Source: Symbiodinium sp. CCMP2592 (Eukaryota > Sar > Dinophyceae > Suessiales > Symbiodiniaceae). From it: a stretch of 64,000 nucleotides of DNA. Below the pieces are notes generated by a model, which did not search any database, had not been told where the DNA came from, and was given only the letters and a program-made list of their open reading frames with translations. Within the stretch, counting starts at the first letter, position 1; the number at the start of each line of letters is the position of its first letter. Both the position numbers and the translations under genes were made by a program. The stretch covers positions 43,439 through 107,438 of the forward strand of contig CAJNDT010000970.1 in assembly GCA_905221615.1 (NCBI GenBank), written 5' to 3'. This document shows positions 8,427-17,924 of this stretch, one piece after another.

Positions 8427-9185
8427 TTCATCAGTCCTTAAGACCTTCTCAAATCTGATGTAGAACATGTTATTTGCATCTTTTGCATTCGTGTTTATGT
8501 ACAAGAAGCTATATGGAGCATCGTTTATCGCCAGTTGGTACATTTCATATAACTGTTGCTTGTTTACCAGTGCACTATTTTCTTCAAGGAACGCGTTGAC
8601 TTCGTTCATGTTTTTGAGTCTGAACACAAATAGTGCCGATGCATTGAGCCTAATTATTGGAGCTAGCACGTTGTACTTCTGAGTGGACAGTATCACTGAC
8701 ATTGCGTTATGTCTACCTCTTGTGAACAATCCGTGCAAGATACTTGAGTACCTTACAAATTTTGGGTCGTCCGCGAAATCATCAATGACTATTAATATAC
8801 TGAATAAATCTTTGTCTTTGTTCTTCTTCTGGAATTCTATTACCTTGTGTTGGGTGTCTATTATTTTCTGTAAGGCAGTTGCGTCGTAATGATTGAAATA
8901 TATCTGTTCCTTTTCCGAGTCCACTTTCATTACATCCTTTATGTACTTCTTCACTGCGTTCCATGTGTCGTCCACATCCACACTAGGACTGAATATATAG
9001 ATTCTCTCAAAGCTATTGCGGTAAATCTTCAATATTAAGTTCTGTATCAAAACTGTTTTACCGCCTGTACTTGAAGCCACAGCCAACATTCTCGCTGGTA
9101 AGGACGGCATCATCTCATACTTGCTATTTTTGAACTGATACTTGGGTATATCAATTGGTTCTACCGTCGGAACATTATCACTCAT
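8418..9185 (-). CDS. A32/FtsK-HerA-type genome packaging ATPase
   Basis: A 255-residue P-loop ATPase. Walker A is ASSTGGKTVLI (about residues 36-46). Walker B is FSILIVIDDFADD (about residues 126-138), with the acidic pair after a hydrophobic strand. RHNAMSVILSTQKY downstream fits the sensor region of the FtsK-HerA family, to which poxvirus A32-like packaging ATPases belong. The size is typical of polinton-like viruses and virophages. It would drive DNA into preformed capsids. The gene is convergent with the fibre block and divergent from the ORF at 9222, with a 36-bp AT-rich spacer upstream. Confidence 0.85.
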   Translation of the reverse strand: MSDNVPTVEPIDIPKYQFKNSKYEMMPSLPARMLAVASSTGGKTVLIQNLILKIYRNSFERIYIFSPSVDVDDTWNAVKKYIKDVMKVDSEKEQIYFNHYDATALQKIIDTQHKVIEFQKKNKDKDLFSILIVIDDFADDPKFVRYSSILHGLFTRGRHNAMSVILSTQKYNVLAPIIRLNASALFVFRLKNMNEVNAFLEENSALVNKQQLYEMYQLAINDAPYSFLYINTNAKDANNMFYIRFEKVLRTDEDD

Positions 9186-9221
9186 TATTAATATTAGTTA
9201 GAAAATTATATGTTATAATAT

Positions 9222-9371
9222 ATGAATTACGATAAATACATTACTGCTATTAACAACCTTGAAGAAATAGAACAGATAATAATAACGACGCCTAGATATC
9301 GTAGGTGTTGCTATTCCTTGTTGGAGATATGTAAAGGGATTTTGCAGTATTTAAAACTGAAGAAAAACTAA
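9222..9371 (+). CDS. Short ORF of 49 residues, virus element
   Basis: An ATG at 9222 opens a 49-codon frame ending in TAA at 9369-9371. The product has an acidic/amphipathic first half (NYDKYITAINNLEEIEQIII) and a basic Cys-containing second half (TPRYRRCCYSLLEICKG). The start is directly preceded by TTATAATAT, like other genes of the block, and it fills an otherwise empty gap between divergent genes. It has no recognised family. Confidence 0.45.
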   Translation: MNYDKYITAINNLEEIEQIIITTPRYRRCCYSLLEICKGILQYLKLKKN

Positions 9372-9384
9372 TATACATTTATAT

Positions 9385-9789
9385 ATGAGCGATACAAACA
9401 AAGATAATAACAAAGATGGAACTGACGGCGGTGTAAGTGTAAATAAAGATGGTATAAACTGTTTATTTTGTAGATGTAAGAGAAACACATACCATAAAGA
9501 AACTAAAACAACAACAGAAAATGATAAGGTTGTTGTTAATGTTATAGAAGATAGAAGCAGTTTTAAATTTGGTAAGGGTCGGAACGTATCTCCTGATGAT
9601 GGAATATTTAAACCAGATATAGCACAAATTGGGGATGTATCTATTTGTGATACAGGATTTGGTCAAACTGGCAGAAAAATTACACCAGAAGAATGCGACG
9701 AGAAGATAGAAGAATTAAGAGAAGAAGTAGAAAGAATTGATAAAGATGTTGAGCAATTGAAACTTCATAGCCTTAATTTTATGGACTAA
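9385..9789 (+). CDS. Hypothetical virus-element protein with C-terminal coiled coil
   Basis: A 134-residue product. The N-terminal 25 residues are Asp/Asn/Gly-rich. A short NCLFCRCKRNTYH segment holds three Cys and one His, possibly metal-binding. The middle is polar, and the last 35 residues form a charged helix (CDEKIEELREEVERIDKDVEQLKL) likely to be a coiled coil. The start follows ACATTTATAT directly. The gene begins 13 nt after the 49-residue ORF. Function unknown. Confidence 0.55.
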   Translation: MSDTNKDNNKDGTDGGVSVNKDGINCLFCRCKRNTYHKETKTTTENDKVVVNVIEDRSSFKFGKGRNVSPDDGIFKPDIAQIGDVSICDTGFGQTGRKITPEECDEKIEELREEVERIDKDVEQLKLHSLNFMD

Positions 9790-10081
9790 TATTTAAGAAA
9801 TTATTATCTATTACATATAGACAGTTGTACAGTTCTTTTGTGTCCCAGAAGTTGAAACAGGACAAACACCCCGAATGTGCCCTCGTGCGTAAGACCCAGA
9901 CAGCGTAAGTGGAAGCATGAAAGGGGAGTAATGCTACACGCTTACATAATTCGGATATACATAAGAGATATCCCTAATTAGTTTGGAATTTAGAATTTTC
10001 ATAATTCAGTTTATGAAAATTTTAATATAAAAGTTTTATTATAAAAGTTTTTATTTAAAAACTTAATGTATATATAAGTAT
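9790..10081. other. Non-coding stretch with three hairpins
   Basis: This is the only gap of nearly 300 bp in the virus segment. It contains a hairpin with arms 9953-9958 and 9968-9973, one with perfect 11-bp arms at 9994-10004 and 10011-10021, and one with 8-bp arms at 10045-10052 and 10057-10064. The left part (9820-9945) is less AT-rich than its surroundings. No ORF of note is present. It could hold a replication origin, a structured RNA or the promoter of the gene at 10082. Confidence 0.55.
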
Positions 10082-10318
10082 ATGGGTGATAAACCTGACT
10101 TCAAGCAAGATGTCATCTTGAGACTGGAGAGGATTGAGAAATTATTAAATGAAAGACCTACGAGAAACTTTAACAGAACGCCAGTTGATGCAACATATGA
10201 GAATAAAAAGAATACATATTTGACTAAACTGAATAACAAGGAAATTTTACAACCAAAACAAACAACCCTTGATTATTACAATATAAAGTATAACGAAGAG
10301 ACGAAAACCTATTCATAA
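10082..10318 (+). CDS. Small hypothetical protein, virus element
   Basis: A 78-residue polar product starting MGDKPDFKQDVILRLERIEKLLNERPTR in register with a short amphipathic helix, then an Asn/Lys/Thr-rich part. The start is preceded by TATATATAAGTAT, the same type of element as other genes here. No motif or family is recognised. Confidence 0.5.
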   Translation: MGDKPDFKQDVILRLERIEKLLNERPTRNFNRTPVDATYENKKNTYLTKLNNKEILQPKQTTLDYYNIKYNEETKTYS

Positions 10319-10336
10319 TATTATCATCTAATAATA

Positions 10337-10537
10337 ATGAGTGAATTAGATGATAATATTTCTGTTGAGTTTCCGACAGGCAGTGATTGTAAGACAAGAT
10401 ACATTCAATGTAAAGCATGTAAGCAAGTAAAATATGTAGATGAGTTTGTAAGTAAACATTTCAAAAGAGTATACAATAAAACTTGTAGGGCTTGTCTGGA
10501 TGTTAGTAGAAAATCTAAGCTTAAAGGGAAGGAATGA
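10337..10537 (+). CDS. Small zinc-ribbon-like protein, possibly frameshifted
   Basis: A 66-residue product with two Cys pairs, CKACK (about residues 28-32) and CRACLD (about 52-57), separated by a Tyr/Phe/Lys-rich stretch, plus an earlier Cys at SDCKTRYIQC. This spacing suits a small zinc-binding module. The frame ends KLKGKE-stop at 10535. The +1 frame from 10536 to the TAA at 10599-10601 stays open and reads DHGEFSYGKASEEKALKEI, the kind of charged tail such proteins often carry. The gene may therefore have a one-base change, or use frameshifting. Function unknown; transcription regulation is possible. Confidence 0.5.
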   Translation: MSELDDNISVEFPTGSDCKTRYIQCKACKQVKYVDEFVSKHFKRVYNKTCRACLDVSRKSKLKGKE

Positions 10538-10610
10538 TCACGGGGAGTTTTCTTATGGAAAGGCTTCTGAAGAAAAAGCACTTAAAGAAATAACAACATA
10601 ATATATTATA

Positions 10611-10997
10611 GTGGAAATGGATTATACAAATCTGAAAACTTATAAGACCCAATTGAAGTACATCAAAAAGATATACCAAATAAAAATTAATGAAACCGAA
10701 TATCTGAATAAAATTAATGAGTTAATAAAGTTATTGAAAAAATACGAAGGTATGTTTGACGACGAAGATGTTTGTAATGTTAAGCATGATATTTCTTTTT
10801 TAGAAGGTAAAATTCAAGAAGAGAAACAATTAATTAAAAAATATTCAGAATTGATTGAGCATGTTGAAATACTATGTCAGAATGGAGGAAGCCCAGACAC
10901 TAAATATTTAGATACAAAACCAAAACATGCTGTTAAATGGATTAATATAAGTATTCAAAAAATGGAAGAAGATTACGGCGAATACTTAAAACAATAA
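10611..10997 (+). CDS. Hypothetical helical protein, virus element
   Basis: A 128-residue protein that opens MEMDYTNLKTYKTQLKYIKK. A second ATG two codons later, at 10617, could be the true start. The sequence is almost entirely charged helix (Lys/Glu/Ile/Leu-rich) with likely coiled-coil segments. No catalytic motif or family is recognised. It is the last ORF before the AT-rich segment ends, and it is followed by a hairpin at 11013-11038. Confidence 0.55.
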   Translation: MEMDYTNLKTYKTQLKYIKKIYQIKINETEYLNKINELIKLLKKYEGMFDDEDVCNVKHDISFLEGKIQEEKQLIKKYSELIEHVEILCQNGGSPDTKYLDTKPKHAVKWINISIQKMEEDYGEYLKQ

Positions 10998-11012
10998 AAT
11001 GTTAAACCAATG

Positions 11013-11038
11013 ATAATTTAATAATAAAATTAAATTAT
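11013..11038. terminator. 10-bp hairpin after the last virus-element ORF
   Basis: Arms 11013-11022 and 11029-11038 are perfectly complementary around a 6-nt loop, 16 nt downstream of the stop codon at 10997. Position and structure parallel the hairpin at 8390-8426, which supports a 3'-end signal. It also coincides with the end of the AT-rich segment. Confidence 0.5.
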
Positions 11039-11094
11039 TATTGAAACCCCTACTGCCCCATACTATGCCCCATAAACCGAAACAACCTAACCTT

Positions 11095-11328
11095 GCCCAT
11101 TTCGGGGAGTTACATCACCTGATAAATAGGATGAGATAGAGTATTTTAAGGATAATGAGCTACTAGTTGTGATTATATGGCCACGGTGATGTAATACCCC
11201 AAAACGGGCGACCCCATTACCTTGTCCATTTTGGATAATTGCACCTTATTTTCTATATGATAAAGTGTTTTAGGATGTTATGGCTATGATCTGGGCCACG
11301 GTGGTGCAATTACCCAAAATGGGCAAGG
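11095..11328. repeat. Two tandem imperfect palindromes at the composition boundary
   Basis: Unit 1 has arms at 11095-11119 and 11185-11209. Unit 2 has arms at about 11218-11244 and 11300-11328. In each, a GCCCATTT-type outer part and a TTACATCACC or TTGCACC inner part are mirrored by GGTG(A/G)TG(T/C)AATTACCC-AAAA(C/T)GGGC. The two units are related to each other in arms and in the GGCCACGGTG junction, so they are tandem diverged copies. They lie exactly between the AT-rich virus segment and the GGCTA-rich retroelement and could be its terminal structure or two miniature elements. Confidence 0.6.
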
Positions 11329-11939
11329 CCTCCCCTGACTCTAGCCCGGAGCTCCTTCTCCAGCTCCACCATCTTAGCCTGCTGCATCTGCATCTGCAGC
11401 ATCATCTCCTGCAGCATATCCAGTTTGGCCTGGCCAGGGCCCAGGTCGCTAGCCGCCGCAGCCTGCGGTTGGCTAGCCTCGGCACTCTCCTTCTGCCAGG
11501 GCGTATCCTCCTCGCTCTGCACCGACTCCTCTTCTAGCGTCTCGCCTGGCCGGTACGGGCGTAGCCCGGCTAGCTGCCTGTTCTTCGCTATCCGGCCCTC
11601 TAAGTATTGGGCCTCGGTCCGCGAGAGGCTGGCCTCTAGCCCCCATGGGATGTCATCCCACTGCATAGCCCCTTGGTATTGGAGTAGCCTGTTGGATAGC
11701 CGGCCACCCGGCTGGATGTTGGCACCCTCTTGGTGCTCTGCTATCCGCATGTCTCTAGCCTTCCGGGCTAGCTGGAGCAGCTCGTGGAGCTTATCCAGAC
11801 TTAGCCTCTCGTATAGCTGCTCGGCCAGGCTGCCGGGGTCGACCTCTATCCATTCGTCCAGTAGCCCGAGGATCTCTATCCGTTGTGCAAGCACACTAGC
11901 CTGCTCCGACTGGTCGGCCCAAGTGGCCGTTCTATCCAT
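11310..11939 (-). CDS. Hypothetical coiled-coil protein of the GGCTA-rich element
   Basis: A 209-residue ORF. Residues about 10-75 look helical (LLDEWIEVDPGSLAEQLYERL...ELLQLARKARD). The C-terminal 50 residues form a Met/Gln/Glu-rich coiled coil (LDMLQEMMLQMQMQQAKMVELEKEL). No nucleic-acid-binding motif is seen. Being next to the YR gene on the same strand it could be the element's gag-like protein, but no family supports that. The frame remains open into the unit 2 palindrome, so the 3' end overlaps a repeat. Confidence 0.4.
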   Translation of the reverse strand: MDRTATWADQSEQASVLAQRIEILGLLDEWIEVDPGSLAEQLYERLSLDKLHELLQLARKARDMRIAEHQEGANIQPGGRLSNRLLQYQGAMQWDDIPWGLEASLSRTEAQYLEGRIAKNRQLAGLRPYRPGETLEEESVQSEEDTPWQKESAEASQPQAAAASDLGPGQAKLDMLQEMMLQMQMQQAKMVELEKELRARVRGGLAHFG

Positions 11940-12182
11940 GGGCCGCTAGCCGGCCACGAAGGCACACAGGCTCGCCCACCTAGCGTGGGCTCTCCTCGAT
12001 CTTGGTGGGCCGTTAATCCACCCTCTAGCCGCAGTAGCCACGGCGGTTTCTTTTGTGCAGCAACTCTAGCCGACAGCACCACTCGCAGAAGCACATGCTC
12101 ACATGCCGACTAGCCTGCCTCAGAACCTCGCAGCCTACGCCCTAGCCAGCAAAACAACAAAAGCACAAGTGCAAGAACGTGG

Positions 12183-12316
<134 letters not shown>

Positions 12317-12582
12317 CCCCTTCCCTCTCCCCTTCTTTCTCCCCCCGAGACCAACCGTCCCCGGAGAGATGGGAAGGAAAGAGTGTATCCCGAGAGGCCC
12401 CCCCCCAGCCGTATCCCCGCGTTTCCCCGACCCCGCGGTTTCCCCCTTCTCGCTATCCGCTCAGGTTGCAAAAGGTGGCCCCCAGCCGAACGGAATAGCC
12501 GGGAGCGGAGCCACCGGGAACTGGGGTACTATCCTTGGGGGGATCCCTGGCTGCTCTGCAGCTTGGACCTCTCCCGAAGTTT

Positions 12583-14747
12583 CTACCTCTCCCGGCCCCG
12601 GTTGCTGGTCTCCCGTGCTAGCCTGAGAGGTGTCGCTATCACTTCTCCCCGGCCCTTTGGCCAGCATAGCCTGCATACGTGCGTGTACTGGTCGGGCTCC
12701 GGCCTAGCCGAAAACTTTTGGCAGTTCTTAAATATCCGGCGACGGCCCATCCAGCAGCCGGCCAGGCCCCCCTTGTGTAGCCGAAACTTCTTGCCGGGTA
12801 GCTCTACGATGATATAACTGGTGCACCTAGCCTTCTTAAGTAGCTGCCTCGGCCGGTTCCGGTGCGGTTCCGGTCCCAGCTCCGGCTCACTAGCCGAGCC
12901 TTCAGGTTCGTCTTCAGGAGGGTCGCTCGCCTCTGCTTCTTCAGGTAGCCCAGGGGTCGCCACCTGCTCGACGATCCGCTCGCTAGCCCACTCTCGCCGT
13001 GCTCTCCTGCAAGTTTGTCGGCGTCGGCTTCGCTAGCCTTGCCCGCTCGGAGTAGCCAGCCACCAAGGTCGCCGGCAATCTCTCTCTCATCTAGCTGAGC
13101 TTCCCTATCCCGGGCTCTCGCCGCCTCCGCGTAGGTGGCCTGGAGCCTAGCCACTCTGCCGCCGTAGGACCGGATGTAGGTATCCGAACCCTCAACCTTC
13201 CATCTCCCCAGCATGTCTCTATCCGCTGGGGGGATCGGCTTCAGGCTTAGCCCCGTGGGCAGGACCGCCCGTTCGCTGTGCTCTGACCAGTAGCCCCGAG
13301 CAACGGCCGGGATCCCGACCATCGCCAGCAGCCCCGCCGTCGCCACCATGGCGTCTGCGTAGGTAGCCATCTTTTTCTCCAGGGCGCCCTTATCCCCGAG
13401 CCGCGGCATCAGGTAGTCCCGCTGATAGCCCGCGTGGTTCTTCAGCAGGTTGAAGCCCACCAGTAGCCAACCCGGGTCTTCGAAATATGCTCTCTCCGAA
13501 ATGCACACCGGTAGCTCCCGGATGCGCCGGTTAGCCCCAGTGGTCTTCGTACGTCTAAGGACCCTCCACCATGGCCAGTTCGTTCGGAATCATAGCCTGG
13601 AGGTCCGACCACCGTAAGCTGCCCCAGACCTTCAGGAGCTTAGCCCAAGCCCATACTCTCCAGCCCACGGCCACGCTGGCATCGAGGACTAGCCTTTCCC
13701 ACCTGGCCAAAATCGCCGCTGGGTATCTCGGAGCTCTCCTAGTCCAGGGTGCCTTCCAGGATAGCCGCTCGACCACCGTGTCCTTGATGGCCCAGGCGAT
13801 CCTCCCTGAGGTAGCCCTGGACTCGGTAGCCCATTCCGCTACCCGCTCTATCCAGCTGATCGCCTTGAGGATAGCCTCTGGCACTGTCCGACCGCAAGGT
13901 TCGTCTCCTCTAGCCATGACAAAATCGGCCAGGTCTGCAGGTTGTCCAGGGGGGCGTCCATCCTTTGCCTCGCGTAGCCAAAGTCTCCACCTGACGTGGA
14001 TGGAGACATAGCGCTTGAGTGTGCTAGCCCGGGTCTTCCCAGCTAGGGCAAGGATCGCCCTATCCGGGTCTAGGCTACCCTGAAGCTTCTTCAGCACAGG
14101 GGCGCCACAGATCTCCAGCTCCTCCTTTAGCTTTATAGCCCAGGTGGCTTGGAGTCGTTCTTCTCTAGCCTGCGCCAAGGACCCTTCGTTGACCAGACGC
14201 TTCTGTCTATCCCCCCTTGGGGGTTCTGGCTCGCTATCCTCTTGAAGGTCTATCCCTTCGACCGCCGGACGCTTGCAGAGATTCGCCCAGGCCAGCGAGG
14301 TAGCGTTGTAGCCGGAGGTCCTTTCCACAAGGTCTCTAGCCTCACGGGTCTCGTGTATCCACAGGTAGATCGAGTCGCCAATGTACTCGTCATAGCCCAC
14401 GCCCAGTTCCTCTGCCACCTGGTGCCCCACTTCTTCCGCGTCCTCAAGTGCGAGGGTAGCCATAGTACACCGAAGCCCCGCGACGCCAGGTGCTCGTGGC
14501 ACCTATCCAGCACCGCACGCTTCTGTACAAGAGCGCTATCCCTCAAGGACGGAAGTGCAACGGGACTCCCTATCCCGCCGGAGGGGGAGTTCGGCGGTCC
14601 CCCGCCCTGCTCGCCCGGAGAAGCCGGAGGCAGGACGGTCGGACTTCCTGGCTCCTCGCCCCCTGGGCTAGCCGGAATCACTGTGGTAGCCGGTGACGGA
14701 GGACTCGCCGTCCGCGAAGCAGAGGGAGTGCGAGGAGAGGCTGCCAT
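12583..14747 (-). pseudogene. Tyrosine recombinase of the GGCTA-rich element, frameshifted
   Basis: Read on the minus strand, the gene begins near 14747 (MAASPRTPSASRT), changes frame near 14,460, continues through 14502-13555, changes again near 13,530 and again near 12,960. The core-binding helices are around KTRASTLKRYVSIHVRWRLWL. Box I with the catalytic Arg is in LKVWGSLRWSDL. Box II supplies HSER (HxxR), then GRWKVEGSDTYIRSYGG with the Trp/His position and the nucleophile Tyr. A Cys-rich tail (GCWMGRRR...YTHVCRLCW) may bind zinc. It would recombine circular cDNA into the genome. At least three frame changes indicate decay, although introns cannot be ruled out. Confidence 0.6.
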
Positions 14748-14830
14748 TCTTTATCCAGAATGGCCACGGTCACACACACTTTCGTAGCCATTCCAAGTCA
14801 CAGCTATCCTGACCCGACAAATATCTTGCT

Positions 14831-17621
14831 ATGGTCCAGTCGGGCTCTTGGGACATTGTGGCTATGTCCCCTCCAGTGGCGACCTTCTCTCGGGCTACAT
14901 GGGCAAACCGCAAAGGTCCGCGGCCCGTTCGCAGCTTCGGCGAGCCTCGTGGTCTGGCTAAGCTCACCTCCAAAGAGAGAGACCGGGCTATTCTTGGCAA
15001 CATTTTTGCGGATTTTTCTTTGGCTACCTTCTTCGTCCTGGAGCAACCCGAAGATCTGGGGGCTATGCCAGCAGGTCCAAACAAAGGACAGCGGCCGGCT
15101 AGCATGTTGCAATGGCCCGAACATGGCCAGTTGGCTAGCCAGGGGCTGCGCTCCGTTGCCCTACATCTGGATAATTTTGGGGCGACTTCGGCGAAACCAA
15201 CGCGGCTGCTGCTCAAAACAACCTTGGAGATGCCGGCTACAGTGCATGAGGGCCTGCCTACGTACGATCCCGCTGGAGGCTACCTGGGGCCCCTGCCCCC
15301 GGCATCATCGGCTACCCCAACGCAGGCCCCCATGCTGTCTTCAGCTTCCCATGGCGAGTGGACTTCAGAGCTATCCTGTTGGCTGGCGCAACTGGCTCTG
15401 GCTACCTGCGCGACTACTGCTACGACTGCCTCCGGAGAAGGGGGACAACATGTGCAGGATACGACCACACCTGACGACCTTGGCTACGTCACGAACCAAC
15501 CTGAAGGACCTCGGCTACATGGTGGCCAAGGTCCACCACGGCGATGCCACCAGACCGATGGGATAAAGGACTTCCACGATGGCGGAGGGCTGTGCTCTCC
15601 CGGGCGATGGCCCCGCCAGTCAAGGCTACATGCTGCGGGAGAGTCCTGGGACTGGCTACGATCCAAAATTCGTGAGATCGTGGTCAGGCGAGCGGGCTCC
15701 GAGACCGAGCTGGAGAAGGAAGCCTTCCGGATGGCTATGGGAGGCGAGTCCGGATGCAAGCTAGCTCGCGATAGTCTGCTACATGAGGAACTGCTACAGC
15801 TCTTGCAAACTTGGATAGAGGGCCAAGACCTCAGCGAACCTGGCATTTTGGATATCCCCCTGGGCCAGCCTCTCCGACTTCGGCTACTTCGAGCGATCCT
15901 CGAGGCGGCAGGCGATCCGGATAGGGACTTCCTGCGCCGGGCCGAGGAGGGCCTACCTTTGGGGATACTGGAAGGGCTACCTCGGACCCCGCACGTCTTC
16001 GAGGAGCAAACTTCGTGGCGGCTAGACAACACCCCGTGGGAGCCTGCACTAGCGTGGGTACCCAACTACTCGTCGGTTAGCGATCACCGGGAATTCGTGC
16101 GGGCTAAGTTCGAAGAGGACGTGGAAGAGGGCCTCATGGAGAAGATGACCCTTGGCGAGTTCAAGGCGAGGTTTGGCGAGGATAGGGCTATCGCTTCTCT
16201 GGCCGTGATAGTGGAAGACGAGGAGAAGGACAAGAAGCGGATAATCCACGATGCCACCCATGGCGTCAGGGTTAACCATCGGATACGGTGTCGGGACAAG
16301 ATCCGAGCTCCTGGGGCGAGAGAAAAGAAACAGATCCTGCGAGAACTGATCCGATGTGGCGAGGTAGCTTTTTCGGTCGTTGGGGATATCTCGAAGGCCC
16401 ATCGGCGATACAAACACCAGGCTAGCGAGCACGGCTTCATGGGGTGCCAGATAGATACCGAGGAGACGGTCCCCGGGGACCCGGATAGCCAGATCGTCTA
16501 CGTCAACAAGGTGGGTACCTTCGGGCTATCTCCAGCAAGCTACTGGTGGACTAGGATAGCCGCATGTGGGCTACGGGCAACCCATCATCTGTTGGGACCT
16601 GGCTACCCCATCGACCTCCTGCTATATGCCGACGACCTCGAGGCCCTGGGGATAGGGACGGAGGGGAGGAAGGGGATTCCTCTGAGTTACCTCCTCCTCT
16701 CTGTCCTGGGCTATCCCTTCAAGTGGGCGAAGACTCGAGGTGGCTATAGAGCAGAGTATTCCTCCAACAGGCTAGGCATGTCGAAGAAGCGTGCATCCTG
16801 GCTCTCATCTTGGCTAAACGACAAGGTGGCCTCCGGCAAGGTCATGGCCAAGGAGATGCAGCAGGGGCTAGGAAGACTAGGCTTCGCGGCCATAGCATTG
16901 GATTGGCAGACCCTTCCTGGGCCCCCTCCACGCCTGGTGCGCGGCTATCCAGGGGAAGACGGGATACCTCATCATACCCACGATGCTGAGGGTTCTGATG
17001 CGATGGCTAGCCGACAAGCTCGACCAGGGGGAGAGACTTCAACGTCCCGTGACCCTCTACGCTGGGCTACCACCACTGAGCTTTTTCACTGACGCTAAAG
17101 CTGAGTCCGATAGGGCCTGGATAGGGGGCTTTCTGGAAATATCCGAAGGGAAGCCGGGACCCTGGTTTTCACTCGAAGTGGATAGGGCCTGGGCTCCCTG
17201 GGCCTTCTCGAAAGGAGATCCCAAGAAAGTGATAGCTGCGCTAGAACTGCTAGCGACCCTCGTGGGGATACGTCTCTGGGTTCCCGAGGGCGAGGATAGA
17301 AAGACCTCGCGAGTAGCCATCCGCGGATACACGGATAACAAGTCCAATGAGGCACTTGTGAAGAAGGCTATGACGACCAAGTATCCTTCCATGCTAATTT
17401 TAATGGAGGTAGCGGAAGAGCTATCCCATAAGAACTGTGAGCTACAGCTCCAGTGGATACGGAGAGACATCAACCAGCTAGCGGACGACCTCACTAATGA
17501 GGAATTTAAGGAGTTCGACCCAGGGGGAGGACTTCAAGTGGCGAGTCCTTGGCCGGCTACTCGCGCATGCAGATGGCTTCTACAAGGAGCTAGGCACGCG
17601 AAAGCGAGGGACCCCGGATAG
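14831..17621 (+). pseudogene. Methyltransferase-like / reverse transcriptase / RNase H polyprotein, frameshifted
   Basis: The first frame (14831-17092, 753 residues) opens with a segment resembling cytosine methyltransferase motifs: MSPPVATFSRA where SPPC would be expected, FVLEQPEDLG in place of the ENP motif, and a KPTRLLL segment. RT follows with motif A GDISKAHRR (about residue 517), GLSPASY for motif B, and LLYADDLEA (about residue 597) as the catalytic YxDD box. The RNase H domain is in another frame (16983-17621): FFTDAKAE, ALELLATL, GYTDNKSN and DINQLADDL give the Asp-Glu-Asp-Asp set. The frame changes near 16,950. It would copy element RNA to DNA. The methyltransferase part lacks the catalytic Cys. 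Confidence 0.7.
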
Positions 17622-17924
17622 GGTGTCGAAGTTTAGCCGAAAGGCCCGGAAGCTGGATCCCTGGTAGCCTGAGTGGCGATGCGTGGGGATGGATAGCCGA
17701 AGGCTATCGGATCTCCAGGCAACCTGGGATAGTTGCCACTCCAGATAAAAAGTCCGTCCGTGCTAGCTGAGTGCGTTGCTCCCTGTCGGTCGTCGCTCGG
17801 CTAGCTCGCAAGCTAACTACTTACTACCGCTATTGTCCCGGAGGCGTTCTGGGGATGGTGGTGGGATATAGGAGCTAGTGCACCTTTTCCCGGAAAACTC
17901 AGCAAGCGAGAACTGTCGAGTAAC

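Larger units (their letters stand above)
1..11040. mobile_element. Integrated polinton-like virus / virophage-like segment (partial)
   Basis: This AT-rich block has tightly packed intronless ORFs on both strands, intergenic gaps mostly under 60 bp, and a morphogenesis set: penton-like protein, major capsid protein, packaging ATPase, lipase-like protein and fibre. That set is typical of polinton-like viruses and virophages. No polymerase, integrase or terminal repeat lies inside the window, so the left part is missing. The right limit is placed at a hairpin near 11,038, after which base composition changes sharply. A capsid maturation protease was not identified. The host is inferred to be a protist. 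Confidence 0.75.
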
